Part shown: piece by piece, positions 1 through 8,771 of the stretch | How the letters are laid out: every line of letters starts with the position of its first letter | Position numbering within the stretch: the first letter of the stretch is position 1 | DNA from: Pedobacter sp. WC2423 | GTDB lineage: Bacteria > Bacteroidota > Bacteroidia > Sphingobacteriales > Sphingobacteriaceae | DNA: 64,000 bases | Direction of reading: 5' to 3' | Assembly: GCF_040822065.1 (NCBI RefSeq) | Contig: NZ_CP162005.1 | Coordinates: 5,022,001-5,086,000 of the forward strand | The notes under the pieces: model-generated | Databases searched by the model: none | Seen by the model: only the letters and a program-made list of their open reading frames with translations | Told to the model about the DNA's origin: nothing | Translations under genes and position numbers: made by a program

Positions 1-971
1 CTGGGCCCTGCCGGGATAAACAGCTCCAGTTTGTCTTCTCTTTCTTTAGAGTCTTCTGAGGCCAGTTTATCATAGTTGGATAAACGTGCTTTAGATTTTG
101 CATGTCTGGCTTTTGGTGCCATACGAACCCATTCCAGCTCACGCTCCAATGTTTTCTGACGTTTGCTCTCTGTTTTTTCTTCTTGTGATAAACGTTTTGC
201 TTTCTGATCTAACCATGAGGAGTAATTACCTTTCCATGGAATACCTTCTCCGCGGTCAAGTTCAAGAATCCATCCTGCCACATTATCAAGGAAGTATCTA
301 TCGTGGGTTACAGCGATAACTGTTCCTTTGTAATCTTTCAGGAATTGCTCCAGCCAGTCGATACTTTCTGCATCAAGGTGATTGGTTGGCTCATCCAGTA
401 ATAGCACATCCGGCTCTTGTAATAGTAAACGGCACATCGCTACACGACGGCGCTCACCTCCTGATAAAACACCAATTTTAGTGTCAGGATCAGGACAACG
501 TAAAGCGTCCATTGCACGTTCCAGTTTATTGTCAAGCTCCCATGCGTTTACTGCATCAATTTTGTCCTGCAGTTCGCCTTGCTTGGTCATCAGTTTATCC
601 ATGGCATCTGCATCTTCATAAACTTCAGGCAAACCGAATTGCTCATTGATAGATTCGTATTCTTTCAGAATAGCCGTGATTTCTGCAACGCCTTCTTCTA
701 CAACTTCACGAACAGTTTTGTTCTCATCAAGTTCTGGTTCCTGTGCAAGGTAACCAACAGTATAACCTGGTGAGAATACAACTTCACCCTGAAATGCTTT
801 GTCAATTCCTGCAATAATTTTTAATACAGATGATTTACCTGATCCGTTAAGACCAATAACACCAATTTTGGCTCCGTAGAAAAATGAAAGGTATATGTTT
901 TTTAATACTTGTTTTTGAGGGGGGTAAATCTTATTTACTCCCGCCATTGAAAAGATTATTTTTTCGTCCAT
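1..971 (-). CDS. ettA: Energy-dependent translational throttle protein EttA (ABC-F), 5' part only
   Basis: The first 323 residues of an ABC-F ATPase; the gene continues past the left edge. ABC-F proteins bind the ribosomal E site and, in EttA, gate early elongation according to the ATP/ADP ratio. Seen: Walker A GLNGSGKS at residues 40-47, signature LSGGE at 169-173, Walker B LLLLDEPTNHLD ending near 200, a switch histidine in AVTHDRYFLD, and then a charged helical linker rich in Lys, Arg and Glu. The N-terminus MDEKIIFSMAGVNKIYPP matches EttA rather than Uup or antibiotic-resistance ABC-F members. There are no membrane segments. The second ATPase domain is outside the window. The start ATG at 971 is preceded by a leader of over 100 nt. 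Confidence 0.95.
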   Translation of the reverse strand, partial: MDEKIIFSMAGVNKIYPPQKQVLKNIYLSFFYGAKIGVIGLNGSGKSSVLKIIAGIDKAFQGEVVFSPGYTVGYLAQEPELDENKTVREVVEEGVAEITAILKEYESINEQFGLPEVYEDADAMDKLMTKQGELQDKIDAVNAWELDNKLERAMDALRCPDPDTKIGVLSGGERRRVAMCRLLLQEPDVLLLDEPTNHLDAESIDWLEQFLKDYKGTVIAVTHDRYFLDNVAGWILELDRGEGIPWKGNYSSWLDQKAKRLSQEEKTESKRQKTLERELEWVRMAPKARHAKSKARLSNYDKLASEDSKEREDKLELFIPAGP

Positions 972-1093
972 CGTCGTTTATTCGTGTATTAGGGTGGTTT
1001 TTATAAAAAAGAGGACAAAACGGGGACAAAATTTATATTAACTAAAAAGAAAACCCTGTAAAATTCCAAACATTTTGCGCCAAACAATTGGTG

Positions 1094-1101
1094 CAAAGAT
1101 A
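1094..1101 (-). promoter_or_regulatory. Bacteroidota -7 box upstream of ettA
   Basis: On the minus strand this reads TATCTTTG, matching the TAnnTTTG consensus of the Bacteroidota housekeeping sigma factor. No TTG is seen at the usual -33 distance. If used, it gives a leader of roughly 115 nt before the ettA ATG. Confidence 0.45.
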
Positions 1102-1133
1102 GTAAAGGTAAACCCTAACTAAAAAGAAAGCAC

Positions 1134-1579
1134 ATGCCAAATTTCACTTATAAAACTCAGAATATGGAAAATCATTCAAAAGCGTCAAAAAAATACTTGA
1201 ACTTTCTCCAGAACAACTGGTATCATTATGTTCCACTGATCTTCAGGAAATTGCCTTTAGTGATTTGTTTACCGCTTTAAAAGCTGTTGAATCTGATCTA
1301 TATCTGTTGATCTTAAGAAGCGCTATTCATCGAAAAGATATGGGTATTCCTTTTGATATTACTCTGGACTTCGCCATAAGAAAATGTCATATATTGCAGA
1401 AAGTGCGAAGGAAGAAATTTGTACGTCGGAAGGTTAAATCCGAACCACTTTTTGAATTATCATTAATCAAAGAACGTTATCCAGAGGTAATGATGATCTT
1501 AAACCTTCTAAAAGCTATAAACGCTGTGATAAGTTCAAAAAAAGACCTTCGCAATTTAGGTTGCGGATTTGCCAAATAA
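1134..1579 (+). pseudogene. Small unrecognised gene, apparently frameshifted at a 7-A run
   Basis: Reading starts at ATG 1134 (MPNFTYKTQNMENHSKASKK) and goes out of frame at a run of seven A residues near 1188-1194. With one extra A the frame would join the next one, which reads KILELSPEQLVSLCSTDL and continues without a stop to 1579. That gives a coherent protein of about 148 residues. As sequenced, the downstream part has no ATG start, only TTG at 1265. No family is recognised; the C-terminal part is basic and helical. It may be a decaying gene, a sequencing error in a homopolymer, or a gene read by slippage. The neighbouring stretch to 2186 looks like degraded coding DNA. Confidence 0.4.
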
Positions 1580-2186
1580 AAAAACTTTCCTGGAAGCTTC
1601 GCTATACTGATTCAAATAGTCCTGAATACAACAATTATTGCAACTAGATAACAGGTATATGCAAGGGTTAAAAGCCCGGTTACCAATAGAACTGACAGTT
1701 CAGTATAATGGCCAGGCATGATCTACAAATTTCCATGGAATGAAAAGAAAGCACTATCAAATCCTTTGTGGAATTATGTAACTCTGTACATTCTTTTGAA
1801 GAACTTGATCATTAATTGGCAACTGACAGAGCTTTCGGCCACTGATTAATTCCGTTCACCAGCAAAGAGTATAAAATTTTTTTAAGATAATTCGATTAAA
1901 TCTAACTTTTTCTTCTGCCAGGCCAAGAAAAATGGGTATTTGATCCTAATAAGAGGTATAAAAAATTAGTAGTTAACTTTTATTTAAAATAAAATTTGTA
2001 ATTATCAAATTTATATCTAATTTAGGTAATACGTTGCCTCTGTATAAAATGCTGCTCATATCCGTTATCTTCGAACGTTCTCCTCTCTTTTTAAAGCAGA
2101 TTTCCGTTAAGTAGCTATTATAAAATTAATGTCTTTATTACATTTATTATATATGGATTTTACTCTAAACAAATAGCTCCTTAAAA
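1580..2186. other. Non-coding or decayed stretch of about 600 bp
   Basis: No open frame of meaningful length. Short fragments such as 1659-1721 (MQGLKARLPIELTVQYNGQA, 20 codons then stop) look like remnants of coding sequence, but I cannot assign them to a family. The 3' part is very AT-rich and must contain the promoter for the gene at 2187; no good TAnnTTTG box was found. Confidence 0.4.
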
Positions 2187-3455
2187 ATGAAAAAACGCAC
2201 TCTATTAATGCTCGCCGTACTCTTTGGAGTATGTCTATTGATCTTTGCCTGCCGAAAAGAATTTAATAATCTTATTACTGAGGAAAAACCAAAAATTCCC
2301 TCAAGTCTTTTAGAATCTGCCAAGATTTGGAATAATGCTGTTCTAGGTCAAACTACAAAGTATATTGAGAAAACCGATAGCTGGATAGAATTAAAACCAC
2401 AATGGAGAGATTCATGGACAGTAAAATCGCCAGAAGGAACTGACATTGTTGTTGTACCTACTATTGAAAACTATGTCAACAATAAATCGGTAAATATCAG
2501 AAGATTCTATCTTTTTGAATCATTGGATAATGATATTGCAAGCGGTAGAATCGTTGAATTCATTGGATTTAAGTATGCCGTAAATCAAAAATTAAGCACC
2601 CTAATCCCTAATTATCGTCAATCATCCATTAATGGTTTTGATGGTGCTATAATACAATATGATTTAAATTATAGATGGATTGAGGGCAGCTTATTTCACA
2701 AAGGTCTTAAAAGCACTGATAAAGTAGCTATTTTTTCAAAGCTTGACGACAAAACTACCCCCTTACAAAAGTCTTCAAAAAAAGAGAGTGCCAGGAAGGA
2801 CCAATATTTGAGAACTTTCCAACAGGACTCAAATGGAAAAACTATAACAAAAGAGGTATCCTATCTCTACACACCAAATAATATAATGTCCGTTCAGGGT
2901 GGGGTTAGTGGTAAAGGCAGTGACAGTACAAGTCAACTTGATGAGAATGTAATTATCGGAAATTATGGTGTAGGTAGCAATGGCGGTAGTGGGCTAATTG
3001 GTGGAAACTATGGAGGAAATCTTGCTAATTTTGTCGGTGGTGCGACTGTGACTTTTAACAACTATGCAATACTTTGTACTACAATACCAATGCTAAAGAT
3101 TGGCGACTCCTACACCGGTGGAGTAAATGTTTTGGGGTTTACTATGACTATAACTCCACCAACGGGCAGTTCAATAAGAATCCCTGTTGTATGGTCCAAT
3201 ACTTGTTTTTCAATTCCATCCTATAATACAATTGGTCCACGTGCTTCTATAGCTTTTAATACTGCATATAATATTGCTGTTGAATTAGTTATAGCTCAAG
3301 TTAAATATGGCGCTATTCCTTATACAGAAACTGCCATAAAAGGATCTTTAAAAGCACAAATTCTTATAGCATTATCAGCATTTCAAGCTGGCAGTACATT
3401 TAGCACAGGTCCCTGTTCAAATGTGAGAGGAATATTGGCAGTTTATTGCCCATAA
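2187..3455 (+). CDS. Predicted lipoprotein of unknown function (422 aa)
   Basis: The N-terminus is a lipoprotein signal: basic MKKR, a hydrophobic segment, and a lipobox ending LIFAC at about residue 22, so the protein is probably anchored in an envelope membrane. The middle (about 240-295) is rich in Gly, Ser and Asn (e.g. VGSNGGSGLIGGNYGGN), and the last 130 residues are hydrophobic and Thr/Ile-rich with four Cys (e.g. ILCTTIP, SNTCFSI, GPCSNV, AVYCP). I do not recognise a domain. The next gene begins 10 bp downstream on the same strand, so the two are probably co-transcribed. AT-rich codon use and decayed DNA upstream suggest an accessory locus. Confidence 0.75.
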   Translation: MKKRTLLMLAVLFGVCLLIFACRKEFNNLITEEKPKIPSSLLESAKIWNNAVLGQTTKYIEKTDSWIELKPQWRDSWTVKSPEGTDIVVVPTIENYVNNKSVNIRRFYLFESLDNDIASGRIVEFIGFKYAVNQKLSTLIPNYRQSSINGFDGAIIQYDLNYRWIEGSLFHKGLKSTDKVAIFSKLDDKTTPLQKSSKKESARKDQYLRTFQQDSNGKTITKEVSYLYTPNNIMSVQGGVSGKGSDSTSQLDENVIIGNYGVGSNGGSGLIGGNYGGNLANFVGGATVTFNNYAILCTTIPMLKIGDSYTGGVNVLGFTMTITPPTGSSIRIPVVWSNTCFSIPSYNTIGPRASIAFNTAYNIAVELVIAQVKYGAIPYTETAIKGSLKAQILIALSAFQAGSTFSTGPCSNVRGILAVYCP

Positions 3456-3465
3456 AAATTTAGTT

Positions 3466-4137
3466 ATGAAAAACATATCAATTACAATAGATCATCCAGT
3501 TTTATTAAATAAATTAATAAAAGCTGTCCATAAATATTATCCTATAGGCTTTAACTTAAGAAATGACCTGTATGATGGATTTCTGGAGGCCACGCAAATT
3601 GCCAGGAATAAGGTCATTCAATTACACGAGAATAGCATTCCCGCACCTAGAATTGAATTTGAGAAACAGCTAAAAGCATACTTCAACGGCTTCGTAGTAT
3701 TTAATGACTTTCACACAGAGTACCCAAGCTTCTCTTTCTCCATAGTATTAGATCGCAATGATTCTATCTATTTCGAAAAAGAGCTTTTATTTACTGTAAA
3801 GATATCCTTGTTAACCAATCATTACACGTTTTTTTATCAGGAATATGTAAAGCATAAGGATGTACTACATTCTACTGGACATCCTTATAACACAACGATA
3901 ATTTCTTTAAAAAGCCAGGTTGAAAAAAACAAAATAGCTAATACACATCAGATTACTCAAATGATGACCAATTGTTTTCCGGAATACGAATATGCAAATC
4001 ATGCGCTATTGTTTTCTACTATGATTAAATATGGTGTGCTTTATGGAGAAGAAGATGCATATGCAAAAAATGACAATTCTTTATATGCTTTTCTATTTGA
4101 TAATCAAACTTACATTAGTTTACTTGTTGTAGAATAG
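3466..4137 (+). CDS. Unrecognised protein (223 aa) paired with the upstream lipoprotein
   Basis: It begins 10 bp after the stop of the lipoprotein gene at 2187-3455. There is no signal peptide, no clear transmembrane segment and no motif I can name. Aromatic residues are frequent (FNGFVVFNDFHTEYPSFSFS, HYTFFYQEYV), giving an alternating pattern that suggests beta strands. The tight spacing suggests function together with the lipoprotein, but nothing in sequence shows what that function is. No terminator hairpin is evident after it. Confidence 0.7.
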   Translation: MKNISITIDHPVLLNKLIKAVHKYYPIGFNLRNDLYDGFLEATQIARNKVIQLHENSIPAPRIEFEKQLKAYFNGFVVFNDFHTEYPSFSFSIVLDRNDSIYFEKELLFTVKISLLTNHYTFFYQEYVKHKDVLHSTGHPYNTTIISLKSQVEKNKIANTHQITQMMTNCFPEYEYANHALLFSTMIKYGVLYGEEDAYAKNDNSLYAFLFDNQTYISLLVVE

Positions 4138-4792
4138 AAATACTAATTCATCTCAAAAAACCCAAGTATAAAACCGATCTACAGCCATCAAAATTTTTTG
4201 CGCATATCACAATGCCCCGACTAAAGATAGAAACGGTTTAAGATCCTAGTGAGAACATGTCAATACAGACGTATCAACTGAGATAAAAAAAGCAATAGGT
4301 CGCCGCTGAATTTCAGTTTAACTCCGTTGGGGTAAAATATTATCTAATTGATCTTTCATTTTACTTACAATTGATTTGATCAGTTTATTTGGAAGCGTCC
4401 CCCCGAACCAACAAATGCCATAAAACTTGATTGAGGGATAAAATACATTATATATGGTATAATGGCTTGTCTGTTGAACGACAGTTCACCTTCCTCTAAA
4501 GGCTTAGAATTATGAAAAATCAATCCACGAAGCACCTTCGGGCAGTAACCATCATTAAAAACGAATCATTATGCAAACAATACAGCAAAACCTGGCTCCT
4601 GATTAAATAACAGGTGCAAAGATAAACAAGGTACGGTAGTAAAGAAATGGTTTGTCAGATATTAAAAAAGAATTTTTGAGCGGGGAGCTGGTTATTGAGC
4701 AGAGACTAGTTGGGAGATAGTTTCTCCCTCCAAACTCAGTTTTAATAGTATTGCTGAAATAAATTAATGCAGAATTCATCTATATTTAAAGC
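4138..4792. other. Non-coding stretch of about 650 bp
   Basis: No substantial open frame. Tiny frames, such as a 32-codon one from 4512, have nothing to support them. I see no strong terminator hairpin, tRNA or promoter match. It separates the accessory-looking pair at 2187-4137 from the lipoprotein at 4793. Confidence 0.4.
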
Positions 4793-5464
4793 ATGAAACG
4801 TAAATTGTTTGTTCCGTTAAAGATGGCTTTCTCTCTTTTGTTAGTTGCTGGCTTGTCTGTTTCCTGTAGTTCTCCGGTGGAATTGAAAGAGGATTTTGCT
4901 TTTGAGACTACTTTACGCCCGGGGAAAGACAGGGTATCAGACTTAGCAAAAAGTTTAAATGGGGCTCTTATGGAGGAGGCTCAAAAGGCGGGGAAAGACA
5001 GTGCTTTAGTATTACAATCGGATGAAAAGGAAAAGGTTCCGTTTTATGAAGACATTGCATTTTTACCAGTAGTTAGTGCAGAAGAATTACAAAATGTAAT
5101 TAATGATCATGCAGAAAAAGGTTTCAGCACAAACCACCAGGATTTTTCTGCACAAATAGCTGCCATTGATTTTAAGAAGAACTTTGTCTTGCTTGTTGGC
5201 CATCCTAAAGCTGCATCATCAATAATTTTGGGTGAAGTGAATAACAATCAGGCAATTTATGTCGATAAGGTAATGGATGCTGGCCTTGATCATAAAAACC
5301 GAAAGATTGAACTCGTCTCCAAACGCTTAGGAGATGCAGCCACCGGTTTGGCTTCGCTTATGCAGAAATGGGAGTCCAAAGTTTATATCGTAGCTTATAA
5401 AAATTCTGATAGTTTACACCTTGAAATAGATAAGCACGTTTATCCTTTCAGTTTGAAAAAATAG
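4793..5464 (+). CDS. Predicted lipoprotein of unknown function (223 aa)
   Basis: The signal sequence MKRKLFVPLKMAFSLLLVAG is followed by the lipobox LSVSC, so lipidation at about Cys25 is expected. The mature part is hydrophilic, with a segment SAQIAAIDFKKNFVLLVGHP that looks like a beta-alpha-beta core, and ends YPFSLKK. I recognise no family. It stands alone: the next gene is convergent and only 13 bp from its stop, with no obvious hairpin between them. Confidence 0.75.
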   Translation: MKRKLFVPLKMAFSLLLVAGLSVSCSSPVELKEDFAFETTLRPGKDRVSDLAKSLNGALMEEAQKAGKDSALVLQSDEKEKVPFYEDIAFLPVVSAEELQNVINDHAEKGFSTNHQDFSAQIAAIDFKKNFVLLVGHPKAASSIILGEVNNNQAIYVDKVMDAGLDHKNRKIELVSKRLGDAATGLASLMQKWESKVYIVAYKNSDSLHLEIDKHVYPFSLKK

Positions 5465-5477
5465 GTTTCTTTTATTG

Positions 5478-6194
5478 TTATGGAAATTTATCGATATGTT
5501 TTTTTACGAACTCATAAAGTGTATCAATAAGCAAAGACCTTTTTTGATTAAATAAGCCATTTTGTTTTATGAAATCATGAATGGGAACTATTACGCCTTC
5601 TTTTGACAATATGTTTTTTTGCTGTTCAGCATGGATCTGATCTATCATTAAGGATCTTCTTAGTATTTCGGCGATTTGAGGTAGATAAAGCTTATTTTCT
5701 ATTTGGTTCATTACAATATCTAAATTGAAGTATATCGCACTATCGAATCCTTCCCAACTTTCATAATTTAACCATTCCATGATTGACAGCAGGCAAGAAA
5801 TTTCTGGTTCAAGCTTTTCAAACTGAACAAAATCTAACCAGAAATCTCTGGTTAGATTTTGCTCTTTTTCAATCGTATCGGCTATTTTAGTTAATGCAGA
5901 TTCTTTTCTGTATTTATCCTTTATTAAAATCCTTTCGGTCAGCGTATAGCGTTCCTCGTTAATACTTTTTAGGGTCTGATCTATATTGAACTTGTTTTTT
6001 AAAAGATGATGTGCTGCGGTTTCTTTTGTTACTCCTGTTTTTTGTAGAATAATGGCTAAAACTTTTGCCTTAAATAAAATTTCTACCTGTGTTACGTCTC
6101 CATTTGTACTTTCAAGAAGACATAAAGCCTCTTTAATTCCAATAGGGATTCGTTGTCTCAGGATCTCAAGTTTTTTAGGAAAGATCTCTTTCAT
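5478..6194 (-). CDS. Unrecognised protein with two UBA-like segments, paired with a SUKH gene (238 aa)
   Basis: I place the start at ATG 6194 (MKEIFPKKLEILRQRIPIGI), which lies 64 nt past the stop of the SUKH gene; the longer frame from 6347 would overlap that gene by 89 bp. Residues from about 15 to 80 hold two consecutive segments resembling UBA or EF-Ts N-terminal three-helix folds: IGIKEALCLLESTNGDVTQ then TGVTKETAAHHLLKNKFNI. The rest is helical with no motif I know. There is no signal peptide, so it is probably cytoplasmic. The likely operon with the SUKH gene suggests joint function, possibly protein-protein recognition. That role is an inference from fold resemblance alone. Confidence 0.7.
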   Translation of the reverse strand: MKEIFPKKLEILRQRIPIGIKEALCLLESTNGDVTQVEILFKAKVLAIILQKTGVTKETAAHHLLKNKFNIDQTLKSINEERYTLTERILIKDKYRKESALTKIADTIEKEQNLTRDFWLDFVQFEKLEPEISCLLSIMEWLNYESWEGFDSAIYFNLDIVMNQIENKLYLPQIAEILRRSLMIDQIHAEQQKNILSKEGVIVPIHDFIKQNGLFNQKRSLLIDTLYEFVKKHIDKFP

Positions 6195-6258
6195 TATTCT
6201 TTGGAAAATAAATGTGCCACCACCGCGTTTGAGAATAATTTGCCCGTAATTATTAAAC

Positions 6259-6882
6259 TTATTCCCAGCCGCTTGAATATTTCCATTTTTTGATAATATC
6301 AATGCCGAATAGTTCCTCTGCAACCTCTTCACTCCATTCCTCTGCATCTTCCTGATCCGTGTCTTCGCCGTAAAGTTCAGCCTGTGCGAAAATTAAACAG
6401 CCTTTTATATAATCATCCACTGTATTGAACATCTTATTGATATAAGAGGAGCCATCATGATCAAAAAGATAGATCTCTTTGGTTTCACTATGGAAACAGA
6501 ACATATTTCCATTTCCAATATAGTTACTGAATGTAACCAGGTAAGGCAATATTTCGCTGTCTTCGGCTGTAAAGTCTGGCCCGTTTTCAGGATTGTCTGC
6601 CCAGATATCCTTCATCCATTCCATTTGATCGAGATCCTGAAGTTCTTCACCAATATTAGCGAGACCGAATGTTTGATAGAAAAGATTTAACCCATCAGGA
6701 AGCGTTGTGCCAAGTTTCTTTTCGAGTGCTGTAATTTCAGCTGCGGAAATCGGAGTTTTGAGTTCTTCATCCCAGGTATCTGCAAAAGCTTCAATGATTT
6801 GGCCGGTTTTGATTTTCCAGTCATTATCTCCCATTTTATCGAAAGGTATAATAATATCTTCTTTTTTGTTGATTTCAAGCAT
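6259..6882 (-). CDS. SMI1/KNR4 (SUKH) family protein (207 aa)
   Basis: It matches the SUKH pattern: ISAAEITALEKKLGTTLPDG followed by LNLFYQTFGLANIG, and later GNGNMFCFHSETKEIYLFDH, the glycine and aromatic signature of the SMI1/KNR4 fold. SUKH proteins often act as immunity proteins against polymorphic toxins, though many have unknown roles. The C-terminus carries an acidic stretch (EDTDQEDAEEWSEEVAEE). No toxin gene is recognised next to it; the downstream partner is the UBA-like protein at 5478-6194. No signal peptide, so cytoplasmic. Confidence 0.85.
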   Translation of the reverse strand: MLEINKKEDIIIPFDKMGDNDWKIKTGQIIEAFADTWDEELKTPISAAEITALEKKLGTTLPDGLNLFYQTFGLANIGEELQDLDQMEWMKDIWADNPENGPDFTAEDSEILPYLVTFSNYIGNGNMFCFHSETKEIYLFDHDGSSYINKMFNTVDDYIKGCLIFAQAELYGEDTDQEDAEEWSEEVAEELFGIDIIKKWKYSSGWE

Positions 6883-7078
6883 GGTATTTGGAAATTGTTA
6901 ATGCCAATTGATTATTCAATATAAAAGGTTTTAACTTTTGTTATATAAAACAATAATAATTGAAAAATATTATATAATACCTGCTGTTGGTGTTATTGTT
7001 TGAAAATATGTTGAATGATGGAATCTTTGCTTTTGCCTTGAAAATTTAATTCGACAGGAAGACGCGCATCAAAACATA

Positions 7079-7438
7079 TTATTCATCAGCATGAGGTACA
7101 TCATCCAAACTATAATACACTTTTAATCCTCTTTCTTTCGCAATCCTCACATCTTCATCAGCTCCTTTAGAAGCACCTTCAAGACGTAACACTGCGTCAC
7201 ATTTTGAAAGTAACCGATGCGCTACAGGATATAAAATCTCTTCATAAGCTTCATCACCAGGTTTTTTTGAACCCGCAAGATGAAGCAGGGGCAGTGCTAC
7301 CCACTCGCCAATCATAGGAATATGTCCTAAACGGAACAAAGGAAGTGCTACAGCTTCTAATCTGCTTAAATTCTGTGCAATTAATTCAGGATCGTCATTT
7401 GTCCCGCTGCGGTAAGGGCCTGCTATAAGTATCAACAT
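7079..7438 (-). CDS. DUF4406-like, nucleoside 2-deoxyribosyltransferase-related protein (119 aa)
   Basis: The start is set at ATG 7438, giving MLILIAGPYRSG, the beta strand and loop that open this family; the longer frame from 7462 adds eight residues of leader. Later features are IGEWVALPLL, CDAVLRLEGASKGADEDV and AKERGLKVYYSLDDVP. This is the nucleotide-sugar-binding Rossmann-like fold shared with nucleoside 2-deoxyribosyltransferases and DUF4406 proteins. The substrate is unknown. It is a single-gene unit followed by a gap of about 200 bp before the SUKH pair. Confidence 0.75.
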   Translation of the reverse strand: MLILIAGPYRSGTNDDPELIAQNLSRLEAVALPLFRLGHIPMIGEWVALPLLHLAGSKKPGDEAYEEILYPVAHRLLSKCDAVLRLEGASKGADEDVRIAKERGLKVYYSLDDVPHADE

Positions 7439-7519
7439 ATCTTTAATTTTTATACAAAACAAGGGAACAAAATGGTTGAAAAAAATAAGGTAGATTAAGA
7501 AATTTTATCAAACGAAACA

Positions 7520-8101
7520 TTAATTTTTATGCTTATTACCTCGGATCGTACTTAAAAACTCCGGCGTAATACCTAAATAAGAAGCGATCTGTTTTTGAGT
7601 AACCTGCTTAACCACCTGGGGATATTTATTGATAAAGCTATTGTACCGCTCTTCGGCCGTAAGTGATAAGTTTTGTATCGTTCTGAGTTGTTCTCTGATA
7701 TAGGCATTCTGAAAAATAATTCTGAAGAACCTTTCAAACTTTGGTGTTTTGATATATAAACTATCCAAATCATCTTTTGACAGTTGAAAAATGATACTAT
7801 CCTCTACGGCCTCAATAGTCAGCATCGCTGGTTGATTATTGATAAAACAAAACATATCTGTTATCCACCAGTCCGTAACTGCGAACATAATAGTAGACTG
7901 CTTGCCTTCTTTATCCAGGTAATATGCCCTTAATATACCAGAGTGAACAAAATTGATGTATTTACAGGCTTGTTCTGCTTTCAGAATAAATTCTTTTTTA
8001 GAAATTTTTCTTTGCTTCAGGCAGGCGATGAAACAGTTAATTTCCTCCTGATCAAGCGAAATGTGCCTGGTTATATTTTCTAAAATAAGGTTATAGATCA
8101 T
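7520..8101 (-). CDS. Crp/Fnr family transcriptional regulator (193 aa)
   Basis: An N-terminal cyclic-nucleotide-binding-like beta barrel (about residues 20-125) carries the FVHSGILRAYYLDKEGKQST stretch, which corresponds to the hairpin seen in many Bacteroidota Crp-like regulators. The C-terminal helix-turn-helix is VTQKQIASYLGITPEFLSTI near residues 166-185. The cAMP-contacting Arg and Ser of E. coli CRP are not obvious, so the effector is unknown. The target could be either neighbour. Length is normal for this subgroup. Confidence 0.88.
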   Translation of the reverse strand: MIYNLILENITRHISLDQEEINCFIACLKQRKISKKEFILKAEQACKYINFVHSGILRAYYLDKEGKQSTIMFAVTDWWITDMFCFINNQPAMLTIEAVEDSIIFQLSKDDLDSLYIKTPKFERFFRIIFQNAYIREQLRTIQNLSLTAEERYNSFINKYPQVVKQVTQKQIASYLGITPEFLSTIRGNKHKN

Positions 8102-8209
8102 AATATGATTTAAAAGATCAGCGGGGAAATGTTTTCGTCCCCAAGAATAGGAAAATATAAGTGAAATTTTTAGAGCTTTGCTGCGTTAATATATAGACTA
8201 AGCCTGATT

Positions 8210-8431
8210 ATGGAACAATACAGCTATGAAGATGAATATCGTGGCCAGAAAAGAAAATTCTTAATCCTCTCCGGAGAAGAAAATAACATCTACAGAGTGT
8301 TCTCAGAAGCCCGGTTTATTGGTTCCATCAGCCATGAATTCCATAATGAAAAAGTGATCTGGAAAACAGAATACAACATATTAAAGCCTATAGCTACCAA
8401 AATAGGGGAATGGATTGAGAATTCGAATTAA
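8210..8431 (+). CDS. Small hypothetical protein (73 aa)
   Basis: A short soluble protein, MEQYSYEDEYRGQKRKFLIL, divergent from the Crp/Fnr gene with a gap of about 110 bp. The alternation of charged and hydrophobic residues (FLILSGEENNIYRVFSEARF) suggests a small beta-sheet domain. I recognise no family. Support is the clean frame with an ATG, codon use like its neighbours, and non-coding DNA on both sides. Confidence 0.55.
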   Translation: MEQYSYEDEYRGQKRKFLILSGEENNIYRVFSEARFIGSISHEFHNEKVIWKTEYNILKPIATKIGEWIENSN

Positions 8432-8771
8432 AGACTGCCATTTTGTTGCTTTTAGTTTGGGATAACTAACAAAATGACAGGTCGTTTATGGCATAATAAT
8501 CATTACATTTTTGGGACAATTCTCCCAAAAGGGTTGAAAATGGTTCCTCTTATGATTATTTAAGCTAATTTAGGACTATTTATTTTCCTCTTGCTCATAA
8601 AATAATATTGTTATTCGTGTCAAAACTTAGTAAGTTTAATGGAATTAGATCGGTAACGAAATCTTTCTTCCGCTGTATGGCGTAATTGTTGATAAAATAA
8701 ATCATATAGGTGGCGCTTATTTATAAAACATTTTTATAGTTTAGGGGCGTTGCGTTTAAGAAAAGGTATAT
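8432..8771. other. Intergenic region before clpC
   Basis: It holds an inverted repeat of 9 bp arms (cattttgtt and aacaaaatg, around 8440-8476) just after the 73-aa gene. This could be a weak terminator but has no T run. No CtsR-like operator, CIRCE element or good TAnnTTTG promoter was found upstream of clpC, so how clpC is controlled cannot be read from here. Confidence 0.35.

Noticed and set aside
4512..4610. A 32-codon frame (MKNQSTKHLRAV)
   Set aside because: No promoter, no recognisable start signal, no family; it is the size expected by chance in this AT-rich gap.
5478..6347. 289-aa form of the UBA-like protein starting at 6347
   Set aside because: It would overlap the SUKH gene by 89 bp and adds a leader without domain pattern; the ATG at 6194 lies after the SUKH stop.
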